A stretch of DNA of 64,000 bases from Halichondria panicea (GCF_963675165.1 NC_087388.1:3539047-3603046), one strand, 5' to 3'; positions 31,510 through 42,793 are shown, counted from the stretch's first letter. The notes: generated by a model from the letters alone, not told the origin. Made by a program: numbers and translations.

Positions 31510-33744
31510 ATGAACACCCGCTCTCATAGTGCAAACCGACGTGCAGCTCTCTCTACAGAGCAGCTAGAGAGAAACAGACAACAGGACAGAGACCGAAGAG
31601 CCACAGCTAGGCCGGATGAACAAAGGTCAGCTCATAAATTCTACTCAGTATAGCACCGTGACTACACATCACACTTCTCCAACAGGTACAAGTCAACAAG
31701 CTGAAACAACTATCTGCTAAACTTGTACCATCTACACTCTCGTCGCTTTCTTGCCAATCATAAAGCAAATAGCCAATGATGACACAATCACAAGTGCCAA
31801 CAAATAATCACAACTAAAATTCTTATGGCCGATCCATTTCAATTTTCATACACTCTGAACAAAATCATTTATTTAGTAATGTTTCCCGTAACTAACAATT
31901 CTTACAAGCTATTCTCTTTATTTTATCCTTTTTCCACATTATTTGATGTTCTTCAAAAATGTCATATGATTATTCACCTTCTTCATTACAAATTATACGT
32001 ATGCCCTAGTTATGTATATGTAAGCTGCACAGCTATACAGATAATTATAAGTCTCTTGGTACAAGTCTTTTATACTATGGTTGATATATGCGGTGCAGAT
32101 CCAGATCCTATGCAACAAGAGCTGGCCAGACTGAGGAATGGGTGCTGGGTGTCTGACTATGTAAGCTGCACAGCTATACAGATAATTATAAGTCTCTTGA
32201 CAATTACAAGTCTTTTATACTATGCTTGATATATGCGGTGCAGATCCAGATCCTATGCAACAAGAGCTGGCCAGACTGAGGAATGGGTGCTGGGTGTCGG
32301 ACTATGTAAGCTGCACAGCTATACAGATAATTATAAGTCTCTTGGTACAATTACAAGTCTTTTACCGGTATAAATTTATGCGTTTAAACACAACACAGGG
32401 TATTGGCACTTACTTCGACTTACTTGTTCAGGAAACAAAGGTACGGACATAATTATTATAAACGCTGCCGTATAGTCTGGTAGTGTTCATGCTCAATCTA
32501 CCTTACTTTAAATTAACATTTACTTATTAACACCTTACTGTTATGTAATATTTACTACTACCTTAACCATGATTTGATGTTGATGTTGATATATCATACT
32601 CTTCTCTAACAATTCTCATTGTTAGTGCTCCACTTCCTCCCTTTGTTGTTGTGCGAGCCTCTGGGGCCCCCGCTCCACGTATTTAAGGTTTTGTTTATCT
32701 TTTTTGCCTCACTTCACTTTAACTTCGTTTTACCCTGTATTGTCAGTTGATGTTTTGCTTCTCAATCTAAGAATTTGGTTTGTGAAGTCAATTTGTCTAT
32801 AACTAGTTGTTATTGCCTATAGCTAGGAGCCTGTCTCTAGCTAATTTGTCTAGCCTGTCTAGAATCCCTCTACACCGGTAGTATAGTATAAAGTAATTTT
32901 ATTATTATTAATTTTGCTAATGTGGTATGTGTACATAGAATGCAGGCCACACTAGTACTACTGGAAAGTAGCTGAGTGCAAAGGTCATATGGAATATGGA
33001 TGCTTCCAATGCTGAAAGAAAGGTATTAAATAATCTGCGTTTACATATACGTGGGTGTTGGACTTTGATGGTAAAATAAAGTACTCACTCTGGTTTACTG
33101 CTACTCTACTATAGTACCTTATGTATACAGGTCATAGATCCAGGAAAAAAGACAATGCTGTACTACGATTCTACAATTCATTTCATCCTAACGAATGTCT
33201 ATACTTTGAGACACATACTTTGAGACACCAACCATAATGTACTTTATTATAGAGACTTTTTGGATGCTGAAGCTGGTGACCAGGCGTTTGAATGGGAAAA
33301 GTGGACATTCCAAATAGCAAAGGTCCGCCCATACTAAAGAAGTGACAATCCTAATTTTAGTGGAACTGAATGGAATTTGATTAGAGGGCTAGCATCTGAG
33401 AATGGAGAATGGCCAAGGTGATACAACTACATGTACAGACGCAGGTTTAGACACAGACAAAAATGGAACAAATCTTTGCTGACATCACTGTTTGTATCAA
33501 AGAAAGCTCTGTTGTTGCACAAGGAATGGAAACGTTCATTAAGAGGTATAAAGACATGTCAAGTCGAGGAAAGTTTGCTAATGCTGCCCTCGCAAGTTCC
33601 CTTCATCGATTTGGATGGGTTTTTGGTGGGACAACTAAAGGGGGGATTTCTTCGTCGTGGTCGTCGAATTCCAGTAAGCATCTGGAAGACGACGTGGCAC
33701 CCTCTCCAGAGGTAAAGCGAAAGTCACACCGGGAAGACCTATAA
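31510..33744 (+). pseudogene. Degenerate multi-exon gene inside the 2.9-kb element
   Basis: The first frame, MNTRSHSANRRAALSTEQL followed by arginine-rich ERNRQQDRDRRATARPDEQ, stops at 31653. Later come the exon PDPMQQELARLRNGCWVSDY with a GTAAGC donor (duplicated, see 32020-32370) and a segment DFLDAEAGDQAFEWEKW at 33251-33320. The final frame (33463-33744) contains VVAQGMETFIKRYKDMSS then LASSLHRFGWVFGG, and in the next frame FLRRGRRIPVS. The last two motifs resemble the SALxxFG ... RRxxIPVQPTA linker that precedes SWIM-type proteins in invertebrate elements. A frame change of one base separates them. The role is unknown. Confidence 0.5.
32020..32370 (+). repeat. Tandem duplication of a small exon and its intron
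   Basis: The block GTAAGCTGCACAGCTATACA begins at 32020, 32161 and 32306, giving periods of 141 and 145 bp. Each full unit contains the exon for PDPMQQELARLRNGCWVSDY, preceded by GTGCAG and followed by GTAAGC, so two complete exon copies and a third partial intron are present. The differences are small indels in the intron (TTGACAATTACAAG versus TTGGTACAAG). Confidence 0.9.
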
Positions 33745-34095
33745 GCGCGCATGCTATCCTAGAACTAACACCATGACCACCAGAAAGCCTGCTAAGGGAA
33801 AAAGGCTAAGCGCTGTATTAGCTGTTGGAACTGGAAAGTGGTAGTGCACTATCGCGAACTTTGAAATAATTATGACTAATGAGTAATGTGTTAAACTGTA
33901 GTTTTGTGTTACATGCATCTTTAGGCTATACGTGTGTGTAAAAATGTTGTCTATAATTAATTATAATACTTGAGATCAATCAGATCACGTGCGTGGGAGG
34001 AGTCTGGGAGGAGTCTGGCCCCTCTGAGTTTAACAGCAGAGTTGGAAGTGGGCCCAAAAAAAAATCGCGAGGGACGGTCGGGCTCCGCCCAACTA

Positions 34096-34369
34096 GTACC
34101 GTAGTAGCAAGGCGTATGAATTCATATGCCCTTGGTAGGTAGTAGATGTAAGATTATGTCTAGCTATAGCTATGGCTCCAGTGCAGTGATAGTAAGATCA
34201 AGAAGTTAAGTAAGTGTGTGAGGGTGAGTAAATGAGTAAATGAGTATACAAGAGCTTAGAGTATTTAAAAATACACATAAATTCAATCATCAGGTAGCAT
34301 AAAAGGGAGTTTCGTTTCATTCTCCTTGGGTGTAGCTGATACTACTAGTTTTTTCATATTTTCTGCAGA
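34096..34369. other. Short non-coding spacer
   Basis: Between the 2.9-kb element and the hAT remnant. There is a duplicated AATGAGTA word and no gene. Confidence 0.5.
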
Positions 34370-35078
34370 CAAAGCTGGTTGCATCGGTCACGATTGATCT
34401 TCATTAAAGCAAGTGAACTCAATCTCGATTCCGACATGGTAGCACGTCGGGCTGTCTTGATAAGTTTTAGTTGGCTGAAACTGTCACAAGATGTAATAGG
34501 AAGTGTCAGTAATAGGAAGTGTCAGAGCCAATGTCAACAGAAGATTCACATTTGGATATGTCATCACATGGCACTCTCTCAAAGCAGCTCCTAACGTGTC
34601 TGGAACATTTGTCGGTGGACTGTCTTTCCACTGCCGCACCCATGAGTCGTATTCAATATTGAACATCACAGCATGGGGCAGATTACCTTTGAAAATCTCA
34701 ACTGCCTTTGCCAGATCGTCAGGAACCATGACATCATCACTGACCTTGAGACACTCGGTTGGTAGAAGATGGAGAAGGCCGACGGTGATACTTCGTGACA
34801 GACGGATTGTTAACAAATCTTTCCTCCAATTCAGTTTGTACATGAGACAGAAACTCATTATACAGTGTGATCCTGTAGTATTCTTCTGGATCAGTTGAGG
34901 GTGGATTGCTGCAATGCATCTGCCTCCCAGATAGCCTTGATGTCGTCAGCTGAAATTGCTCACCATGGAGCTGTTTCCCAATTTTTGCTGCTTCAGTGAA
35001 TTGCTTTTTGAATTCTATTGCAGATCTACTCCTGATAGCTTCCAGCGTTGACCTGTTCAGCAGCTGACATGACATCAA
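34370..35078 (-). pseudogene. hAT-family transposase (ZMYM1/THAP0-like), C-terminal part
   Basis: Minus-strand frames read SRLSGRQMHCSNPPST with DPEEYYRITLYNEFLSHV. The next frame has LLHLLPTECLKVSDDV, DLAKAVEIFKGNLPHA and YDSWVRQWKDSPP, then YPNVNLLLTLALTLPIT. The last frame has FSQLKLIKTARRATMSES, then LSSLALMKINRD. This is the C-terminal region with the dimerisation domain of hAT transposases of the type annotated as 52-kDa repressor of the inhibitor of protein kinase. A perfect 16-bp tandem duplication (34494-34525, TAATAGGAAGTGTCAG) lies exactly where the frame is lost after LPIT. Without it, the reading would run into the CxxxFSQLK motif. A second frame change is at about 34790. The N-terminal catalytic part is missing. 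Confidence 0.85.
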
Positions 35079-35254
35079 TGGCTCTCGATTGTAGCTTGAT
35101 TGTTGATTCTCTAAGCAGTTGAAGTTGTTTTTATTATAAGTTTTGTTGTTTATTTATCATAATTTATATGATTTGTATGTGAAACCGTACCTGCTTTACT
35201 CAGAATGTTGAAATTGGCACTTGACTTGGTCTCTTCCTGTTACTCATTGTTGTA

Positions 35255-35742
35255 TCCGACTAGAAAAACATTTGCAATGTGAAAAATTGCTAGGATTGGC
35301 CAGGGGAACCACAAAAAAGCGTGGAAACAAGAAATCCGACGAGAGCATAACTCCAATCCGTTACAACGTCATGAACATGTACAATACATACTGTGTTCCA
35401 GATCCATCTACCAGCTTCCATCCACCACATCATTCCATGCAGGTCACCAGTACCGTCCGTGCATGTTACTACGCATGGATGGACTGTGTGTACCTGTGCT
35501 CAACACTGCATGTATTAGGAACATCAATTTATCATGAAAAGGATTGGTCATAACCCACCAGTAAAAATTGCGTATTTATATTATATTGGCCGGGAAAACA
35601 TGGAAAACTACCAGTACATGTGATTGACGTTGTAACGGATTGGAGTTATGCTCTCGTCGGATTTCTTGTTTCCACGCTTTTTTGTGGTTCCCCTGGCCAA
35701 TCCTAGCAATTTTTCACATTGCAAATGTTTTTCTAGTCGGAT
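35255..35742. repeat. Inverted repeat with 117-bp arms
   Basis: Bases 35255-35371 and 35624-35742 are nearly perfect reverse complements (for example CCGACTAGAAAAACATTTGC against its inverse at the far end), separated by about 250 bases. No TIR-plus-duplication pattern was confirmed at the outer ends, so the structure could be a fold-back element or an inverted duplication. Confidence 0.8.
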
Positions 35743-35862
35743 TCCCTTTCTTTTTCAGTACAAGTGGAACGTCAAGAGGCAGTACAGAAGTTCAAGAAGA
35801 GAAGACAGGACTAATCAGATATCTTCTCTAATATCTCTGGACTAATAATTATAGTAATGAAG

Positions 35863-36207
35863 TGTGACGTTATCTTATGATTTGTGAGATCTATATATAG
35901 ACTGATCTGGTGACCAGTCCTCGTGTTCTATGGTTATTACTGCATCGTTTTGTTGCTAACGACATCACCGTGCAGCCACTCTGGACAGGGTGACTGTGGA
36001 GATTGATGGACAGCGTTAACAGTCGTGCCAGCAGCAGTCAGAGGTCTAGTAGTCGCTCAAGTCGAGAACAGAGTGAGAGCAGAGCTAGCAGTCGAGCCAG
36101 TAGCCATGGCAGTGAAGTGAGGCCTTCAAGCAGAGCTAGTACAAACAGTGAAGTATTTTATAGCTAATGTCTACTTGAGTAGCTAGAGATAGCATACAAA
36201 CGTTACA
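35863..36207 (+). repeat. 5' LTR of gypsy element (345 bp)
   Basis: It begins TGTGACGTTATCTTATGATT and ends AACGTTACA. It contains ATATATAG about 35 bases in, a plausible TATA box. Compared with the 3' LTR, it holds an extra 219 bp (roughly 35943-36165) that includes a serine/arginine-rich reading frame. Confidence 0.95.
36006..36167 (+). CDS. Small Ser/Arg-rich reading frame within the 5' LTR
   Basis: An uninterrupted 53-codon frame from ATG to TAA. It starts MDSVNSRASSSQRSS and is made almost wholly of Ser, Arg, Glu and Ala with SR/RS dipeptides, resembling the RS domain of splicing factors. It lies inside the LTR downstream of the TATA-like box, so it would be in the transcript leader. 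There is no evidence that it is translated. It is absent from the 3' LTR. Confidence 0.35.
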   Translation: MDSVNSRASSSQRSSSRSSREQSESRASSRASSHGSEVRPSSRASTNSEVFYS

Positions 36208-36227
36208 TGGTGGCAGCGGTGGGATTC
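36208..36227 (+). other. Primer binding site, tRNA-Leu
   Basis: Directly after the LTR, TGGTGGCAGCGGTGGGATTC is a perfect 20-base complement of the 3' end (with CCA) of the eukaryotic tRNA-Leu(AAG) that I know, GAATCCCACCGCTGCCA plus CCA. This primes minus-strand synthesis. Confidence 0.9.
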
Positions 36228-36292
36228 AAGGAGGTCCAAAAAACAGTGTAGACGACAGCCCTAGCCATAGACACCGAATACTAAAAGAGACA

Positions 36293-39200
36293 ATGGCTGC
36301 TGGTGGTTACATGCTACCACCACCCACAGCGTTGGAAATACACGATGCACAAGCCGGAGAGAGGTGGAGAAGATTCAAGGCAGCCTGGAGCAACTACTCT
36401 ATAGCCACGACATTGAACACCAAAGATGAGCCGGCTACGCTGTTGACAGTGATTGGCAAGGAGGTCTACTCGACGTTCACTTGGGACACGGATGGTGATT
36501 CAACACTCGTAAAACGAGAAATTCCAGGCATACTGCGAGCCAAGAAAGAACATACCATTCGAGCGGTATAAGTTTAACCGCAGAACACAAGAAGCCACAG
36601 AAGCATACGATCACTACCGGACAGCATTGAGGAAGTTGTCAGCTGAGTGTGGATTTGATACAATAACACAGACCGTTTGGTTTTTGGCATACGAGATGCC
36701 AAGGTGCGTGAGAGACTACTGCGAGAGTCGAATCTCACTTTACAAAAAACTGATGAAATTTGGCGAGCTCAAGAGATGGCTCAGTCAGAAAAACTACGGA
36801 AGAGGATCGACAAAATGTGAAGGAATGTTGGATGTGTGGACAAAAACACGCATTCCGTACAAAAGAATCATGCCCAGCATTTGGCAAGACCTGCAACAAA
36901 TGCCACAAACTAAACCATTTTGCCGTGAAGTGTCGCCAGAAGGGTCAGTCAGCCTCGATCAACAGTGAAGACGAAGTTTACTACACAAGTGCTCTAGCAC
37001 ACGATCCCGACGACTCACAGCTCATAACTGGAGAGTAGAAACTTCATGCGGTTTCAAGCTGACACAGGAGCTCAGTGCAATGTAATACCAGTGGCCATAC
37101 CTAAAGAACATCACGAAAACCACGGTCGCCTATGGCGGTTCGACTCTCCCAGTGGTGGGAAAGATAATCCTTAGTGTTCGGAGGGGAAAAGCGAAACACC
37201 GTATAGACTGTAAGCTGGTAGATGGAATCCAGATGCGATCACTCCTGGGACGGAAAGCGTGCATAGATATGAACGTGGTTACGTACCTAGACAATGATTC
37301 ATTGAACAAATCAGATACGGGTGGAGCCTCGGTATATGCAGTAAGCACTGGAAAACAACCTGTTACACAAACGGAACTGATCGAACTGTACCTCCAAGTG
37401 TTTAAGGAAGGAGAGTACCAACAGGCACCAGTCCAACATCCACCCAGAAAGGTGCCTGTGGCACTTCGAGACCGTCTGAAGTCGACTCTCGAAGACCTCG
37501 AGAACCAAGACATACTCACCTCAGTAACTGAACCAACCCCACCCCATGGGTAAGCTCCGTAGTAGTAGTCCCCAAAAAGGACGGAAAATTTGTTTGGATC
37601 CCAAAGAATTAAACAAAGCAGTCCAAAGAGAACATTACCCCCTACCAACAATTGAGGAAATTGCAACACGCTTATATGGAGCAAAGTGTTTCTCCATTTT
37701 GGATGTCAGAAATGGATTCTGGCACATCCCATTGGATGAAGACTCGTCCCGACTTACTACATTCAACAACCCATTTGGCCGATACCGATGGAAACGTTTG
37801 CCATTTGGAATTTCTTCAGCACCCGAGGTATTCCAGCGGAAGATGCATGAGGTGATTGAGGGCCTCAAAGGAATTGAAGTCATAGCCGATGACTTCATTG
37901 TAGTGGGATTTGGCCGTACCGAAGAACAGGCAATTGCAGATCACGATCAGAACCTGATGGCTTTTCTGGAACGATGCAAGGAACGATGCAAGGAACGCTA
38001 CTTAAAGCTGAATGCGAGTAAGATCCGACTGAGACTTCCCAAAGTACCCTTCATTGGACACGTAGCCACCGCCCAAGGGCTCCAAGTGGATCCACACAAA
38101 GTTCAGCGACACCCGAAGATGTTGCAGCAGTACAACGACTGTTAGGGTTTGTACAATATCTCAGCAAATTCATGCCTCACCTCAGCGATGTCACGAAGCC
38201 TCTAAGAGAACTCACCCAAAAAGAAACAGTTTGGAACTGGGGACCTACTCAACAGGAACCATTCGAGACAATTAAGAAAAATGTCAGCCTGTGTTGAGAT
38301 ACTACAATGTGAAAGAAGAAGTCACCCTCCAGTGTGACGCCTCACAGTTTGGGTTAGGCGCAGCACTTATGCAGAATGGACAACCCGTGGCCTATGCCTC
38401 ACGGGCTCTTACAGAAGCAGAAACCCGCTATGCTCAAATCGAGAAGGCCATTGTATTCGCATGTGTTACGTCTAAGCCGTGAATGTGGAAACCGATCACC
38501 AGCCGCTAGTGCCAATTGCACTCAAACCCCTCAACAAAGCACCGAATCGGTTGCAGAGAATGCTGCTCAGACTGCAGAATTTTAATCTGAAGGTGATGTA
38601 CAAGAAAGGGCCAGATATGTTCCTTGTTGACACACTGAGCAGAGCATTCCTTCCGGCGATGAACACAAGTGATTTTGTTCTGTCTCTGGAAGAAGTTGAT
38701 CACACCATGACATTGGCTATTCCAGAAGACCAACTACTGGAGCTAAAACAAGTGGCCGGACAAGACCATGTAAGCCAAGTGCTTAGTAGCACCATCCGAC
38801 AAGGCTGGCCAGACTCCAAGTCTGAAGTTACAGAATTGGTCCACCCCTATTTTGACATACGATACGAACTCACTGTGCAAGATGAACTAGTTTTCAAGGG
38901 CACACAGTTGGTCATACCTCGCCCCTTGAGAAAGAAAATGATCCATGAGACGCACATTGGCATTGACGGTTGTCTTCGCAGAGCAAGAGAATGCATGTAC
39001 TGGCCTCGAATGAGCACGAAACTGAAGGAATATATATCCAAATGCCTATGATACCGACCTGAGCAGAGCCAAGAACCACTTGCCCAACACCAGTTTGCCG
39101 CCAGACCCTGGAACAAGGTTGGGGCAGATCTCTGCGAACTCAATGGACGAACGCTACTCGTGGTCACTGATTACTTCAGCAACTACATTGAGGTAGAGAA

Positions 39201-39980
39201 CCTCAACAAAACCACATCAGGCGAGGTCACAAAGGCTCTAAAGTCGATGTTCGCTATGTATGGGGTACCTGACATTGTGATCTCGGACAACGGACCCCAA
39301 TTTGCGTTTACAAAATTCTCAAAGCAGTGGAATTTTGAGCATTTCACATCATCACCCCGATACCCACGTGGGAGTCAAACGGCAAGGCCGGGAATGTCGT
39401 TAAAACAGTGAAACGCCTCTTCAAGAAATGTCGATAATCACGCAAATCGGAATTGCTAGATTGGAGAAATACACCATCGGAGGGAATGACTACAAGCCCC
39501 GCTCAACGCTTCCTGGGTAGACGGTAGACTTCAATGACGGGAAGTTTACTCAAACCAAGTACTCGACAACCCAGGATGCACAACCCAGGATGCTGATGAT
39601 ATCAACAAGCAAAAAGCCAAACAAAGAGAATACTATAATCGTCAAGGAAAGGTACTGAAACCACTAAGAGGTGGAGACGCTGTGCGAATGAAGCTACCGG
39701 GGCAAAGCAAGTGGACACCTGCAGTATGCTCAGGATTAGTGGGTCCCCGGCGGTATCAAGTGGAAACAGAACGCGGTACATTCGAACGGAACCGAAGGAG
39801 ATGCACCAGAGACCACTGAAATGCCTCGTCAAGAAGGAGACTGCACACCAAGTCCAGAAGAGGCGTATCCGGAATCAGTTCCCGACACAGATCGCCTACC
39901 TGCACAGCCGGCGAGCATACCAATTCGGCGATCACAGCAGAACAGAAAACAACCAGACTGGTTAGTAAACTACGCTCCCT
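36293..39980 (+). pseudogene. Gypsy gag-pol, multiple frame breaks
   Basis: Gag starts MAAGGYMLPPPTALEIHD with ERWRRFKAAWSNYS. The nucleocapsid zinc motif has CWMCGQKH and CPAFGKTCNKCHKLNHFAVK in a second frame. The protease site reads ADTGAQCNVIP at about 37060. Reverse transcriptase (37546-38145) contains LDVRNGFWHIPLDE, RWKRLPFGISSAPEVFQRK and IADDFIVVG, where the usual Y/F-x-DD is A-DD. A 12-bp in-frame duplication (37969-37992) makes CKERCKER. RNase H has LQCDASQFGLGAAL. Integrase has the HHCC-type ETHIGIDGCLRRAR, though the CxxC pair has decayed, then ADLCELNG and ISDNGPQF. At the third catalytic position the codon is GGG (KAGNVVKT) where this family has glutamate. Frames break in gag, after protease, at about 38150 and after 39370. 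Confidence 0.93.
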
Positions 39981-40182
39981 CGTAAGAACGGAACAGGACA
40001 GTGAACAGGACAGTGATTGGTAATTAGTTGGTACCTGATTTAACGCTTAGTACTTATGTTATGTTACTTATGTTACGTACTTATTACTTATGTTATGTTA
40101 CGTATGTTATGTATTGTTGTGACCGTTGTTTGTTTTTGTTTTGTTATTTAGATAGCAGTTTGTAAGCCACACTCTTATTATT

Positions 40183-40192
40183 AGAGGGGAGA
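40183..40192 (+). other. Polypurine tract of gypsy element
   Basis: AGAGGGGAGA abuts the 3' LTR start TGTGACG. It would be the plus-strand primer. Confidence 0.85.
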
Positions 40193-40318
40193 TGTGACGT
40201 TATCTTATGATTTGTGAGATCTATATATAGACTGGTCTGGTGACCAGTCCTCGTGTTCTATGGCAGCGAAGTTATTAATGTCTACTTGAGTAGCTAGAGA
40301 TAGCATACAAACGTTACA
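40193..40318 (+). repeat. 3' LTR of gypsy element (126 bp, shortened)
   Basis: The first 80 and last 45 bases match the 5' LTR almost perfectly, but the middle 219 bp is missing. The junction is near ATGGCAG(T/C)GAAGT, a word that occurs on both sides of the lost segment, so a microhomology deletion is likely. Confidence 0.93.
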
Positions 40319-40323
40319 TGAAG

Positions 40324-41507
40324 TGCTTGATATGTTGAATTTGTGAATCAGTATTCAAATGCTACTTATTATAGTGGCTTCAGAAAATGTCATTGTCCAA
40401 AATATAAAACATACAAGGTATTATACCAAGGTATTATACACTGAGCATGATAATTATATAGCGTGCATGCTTGTCAGAGAAAGGGAGCTAGAGCTGAACA
40501 GTGTGAAGAAAAGCAACACCTCAGGCTCTGGAAAGGTGATTTAGGCGCACGGTTTCTTAACCACGCCTATCTATTATAATTTTGGAGTCATTAAAGATGG
40601 CGGAATTGTCTAGGTAAGAGACTGAGAGGTCAACTGCCTCGTGGAAGCAATCGCAAATCTGAAGAAGCGCTTTGTAATCCAGGTTGTAGTCGTTTGGAAA
40701 CCCTGTGCAGAATGTCCTGGAGAGGGCTGTACTTGGAGTAAATGCTGGGCAAGAAACTTACTTACTCACTTACTTACTCACTAGACTGGAAACCACGCCC
40801 CTTTCTTTAGGGAAAGAGACTGGCCAGGTGACTATCAACGACTCGTCCCAACGGAATGCTTGGAATGTAGTGTGCTGTAGTGTGTGCATGAATGCGTGGG
40901 AGATATCTAAACCACAATATTGCACACTAAGCATAAATTTTTATTATAATTGATTTTATGTGAGTATTAATGTACAGTTGCAGTATAAATGTTATGTCTA
41001 CTTAGCTAGCTGTTTGGATATAAGTTGTCTTATCAGTACTTCTCCAATGAAGCAATTCTAAAGTTGCTATAACCTGGCTGGCTACAAGGCCACTGCAAAC
41101 CACGCCCCTTTCTTTAGGGAAAGAGACTGGCCAGGTGACTATCAACGACTCGTCTTCATTGCGTACTGAATTTTGCGGAAGTGGTTCAGGGAAAAGGGTG
41201 TGGTCACCAGTGTTGCGATTTAGTATACTTTGGCTAGATCTACTACTGTACTCTAGCAAGCTAGCTAGCTAGCTCAGCCACCTCATTTCAATCACAAGCA
41301 AGTCAACTGCTGCAAAACTATGTCCAAGTCTGGAGCTAGCTGTCACCTGGATGTACCTAGTTCTTGTCCTGTCTGTGGCAATGATACCGCTGTAATAAAA
41401 ACTCAAATGTTGCTGGCAATAGGGCAAAGCAAAAGGGACTTTCCATAAAACTCTGCATCTCTGCTACTTCTGTCTGTTATTTTTGCAGTCACTTACTTAG
41501 TCAGTCC
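40324..41507. repeat. Non-coding region with a 57-bp direct repeat
   Basis: The block ACCACGCCCCTTTCTTTAGG, continuing through GACTGGCCAGGTGACTATCA, occurs at about 40793-40850 and again at 41099-41156 in the same orientation, about 306 bp apart. No gene was recognised. The CCACGCCC word is shared with the palindrome that follows. Confidence 0.75.
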
Positions 41508-42793
41508 ATACAAAAGAAAGGGGATTGGAACCACGCCCTATGTAAAAGGACTGACATCCAGGTGAAGCACTCTGTGTAATTATTGCGCTCGCAAATAATT
41601 ACATGGAGGACTGCGCTACGGTTTTGTATCCCTGGTTTCTAGCTCTCCTATCCACTAAAGAGCCTGGGAGATACTTGAGAGAAGTAAGCTTATACCACTG
41701 ACAAGTCCGTTGTCTTTACTCTGTTTCCGAGTTTAGCTTGAATTACTCTATGTCAACTTTTTTCTGTCCCTCCTGTGAAGTCAAAACAGCAAAGGACATT
41801 GCTTGACTTGGTTATTATGTATCTATAAATAAGACTATTGCAGTATAGTCCTTCAAACTACTTTAGTATACTTTTAGAGAAGGCTATTTCTTCTTGCATA
41901 GCATTTATTTGTCTAGTAATAGTGGCTGCATGGCTTAGTCGACTTTTTAGAGCTAAATTCTCTTTACTTTTTAGAAAAATCAACATTAAAAATGATGAAT
42001 TTCACTGTTTCTATGTACAGCACATTGTAGAGCAGTCAAGACAGGTAATGAGCATGCTGACTATAAATATAATCCTTTGTAGTTTTAGCCACGCCCTATA
42101 ACGCGGAATGCTTCACGCAAAAATTTCGTTTCTAATCCCTTGTATCTCTGGACCAGAGATACAAAAGAAAGGGCATTCCGCGCGTGGCTAAAACTACAAA
42201 GGATTATATTTATAGTCAGCATGCTCATTACCTGTCTTGACTGCTCTACAATGTGCTGTACATAGAAACAGTGAAATTGATCATTTTTAATGTTGATTTT
42301 TCTAAAAAGTAAAGAGAATTTAGCTCTAAAAAGTCGACTAAGCCATGCAGCCACTATTACTAGACAAATAAATGCTATGCAAGAAGAAATAGCCTTTACG
42401 GACAGGCCCGTGGTGTGTCTAAAAGTATACTAAAGTAGTTTGAAGGACTATACTGCAAACGATTATGAACAGTACAGCTTATTTATAGATACATAATAAC
42501 CAAGTCAAGCTTGACTTCACAGGAGGGACAGAAAAGTTGACAGAGTAATGCAAGCTAAACTCAAAAAAATTGGAAACAGAGTAAAGACAACGGACTTAGA
42601 GCTTGTCAGTGGTATAAGCTTACTTCTCTCAAGTATCTCCCAGGAGCTAGAAACCAGGGATACAAAACCGTAGCGCAGTCCTCCATGTAATTATTTGCGA
42701 GTGCAATAATTACACGGAGTGCTTCACCTGGATGTCAGTCCTTTTACATAGGGCGTGGGCGGTCGTTTCCAATCCCCTTTCTTTTGTATCTCT
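41508..42793. mobile_element. 1.3-kb palindrome (fold-back element)
   Basis: Left arm 41508-42151 and right arm 42153-42793 are reverse complements over about 600 bases, with a few indels. They meet at CTTGTATCTCTGG / CCAGAGATACAAAAG, centred on 42152. The outer ends and the centre both carry ATACAAAAGAAAGGG followed within 20 bases by a CCACGCCC/GCGTGGC word. This suggests two head-to-head copies of one 640-bp unit whose own ends are those words. Each arm encodes the hydrophobic stretch FICLVIVAAWLSRLF, but no known protein. Only the right arm has an extra ACGGACAGGCCCGTGGTGTG insert (about 42400). Confidence 0.88.

Larger units (their letters stand above)
31230..34095 (+). mobile_element. 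2.9-kb DNA transposon with 9-bp target duplication (Mutator-like by size)
   Basis: The left end TAGTTGGGCGGAGCCCGACC and its inverse at the right end form a 26-bp perfect TIR, followed by similar T-rich and GGCCCACTT blocks. The flanks are GTACTGTAG (31221-31229) and GTACCGTAG (34096-34104), a 9-bp duplication with one mismatch. Nine-base duplications suggest Mutator-like elements, and Merlin is the alternative. Inside are short exons of a degenerate gene rather than a recognisable transposase. Confidence 0.8.
35863..40318 (+). mobile_element. Ty3/gypsy LTR retrotransposon
   Basis: A complete element with TGTGACG...GTTACA LTRs, a 5-bp target duplication TGAAG (35858-35862 and 40319-40323), a tRNA-Leu primer site, gag, protease, reverse transcriptase, RNase H and integrase regions in the gypsy order, and a purine tract before the 3' LTR. 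Domain order RT-RH-IN places it in Ty3/gypsy. The coding region is disrupted by several frameshifts. The two LTRs differ by a 219-bp length change. Confidence 0.96.

Noticed and set aside
31825..32229. Reading 32020-32370 as a membrane protein because of hydrophobic ...CTAIQIIISLL...
   Set aside because: The hydrophobic part is the translated intron of a duplicated exon; splice-like borders explain it better.
41838..42354. Two identical-looking hydrophobic frames on opposite strands
   Set aside because: They are the same sequence in the two arms of the palindrome, not two genes.
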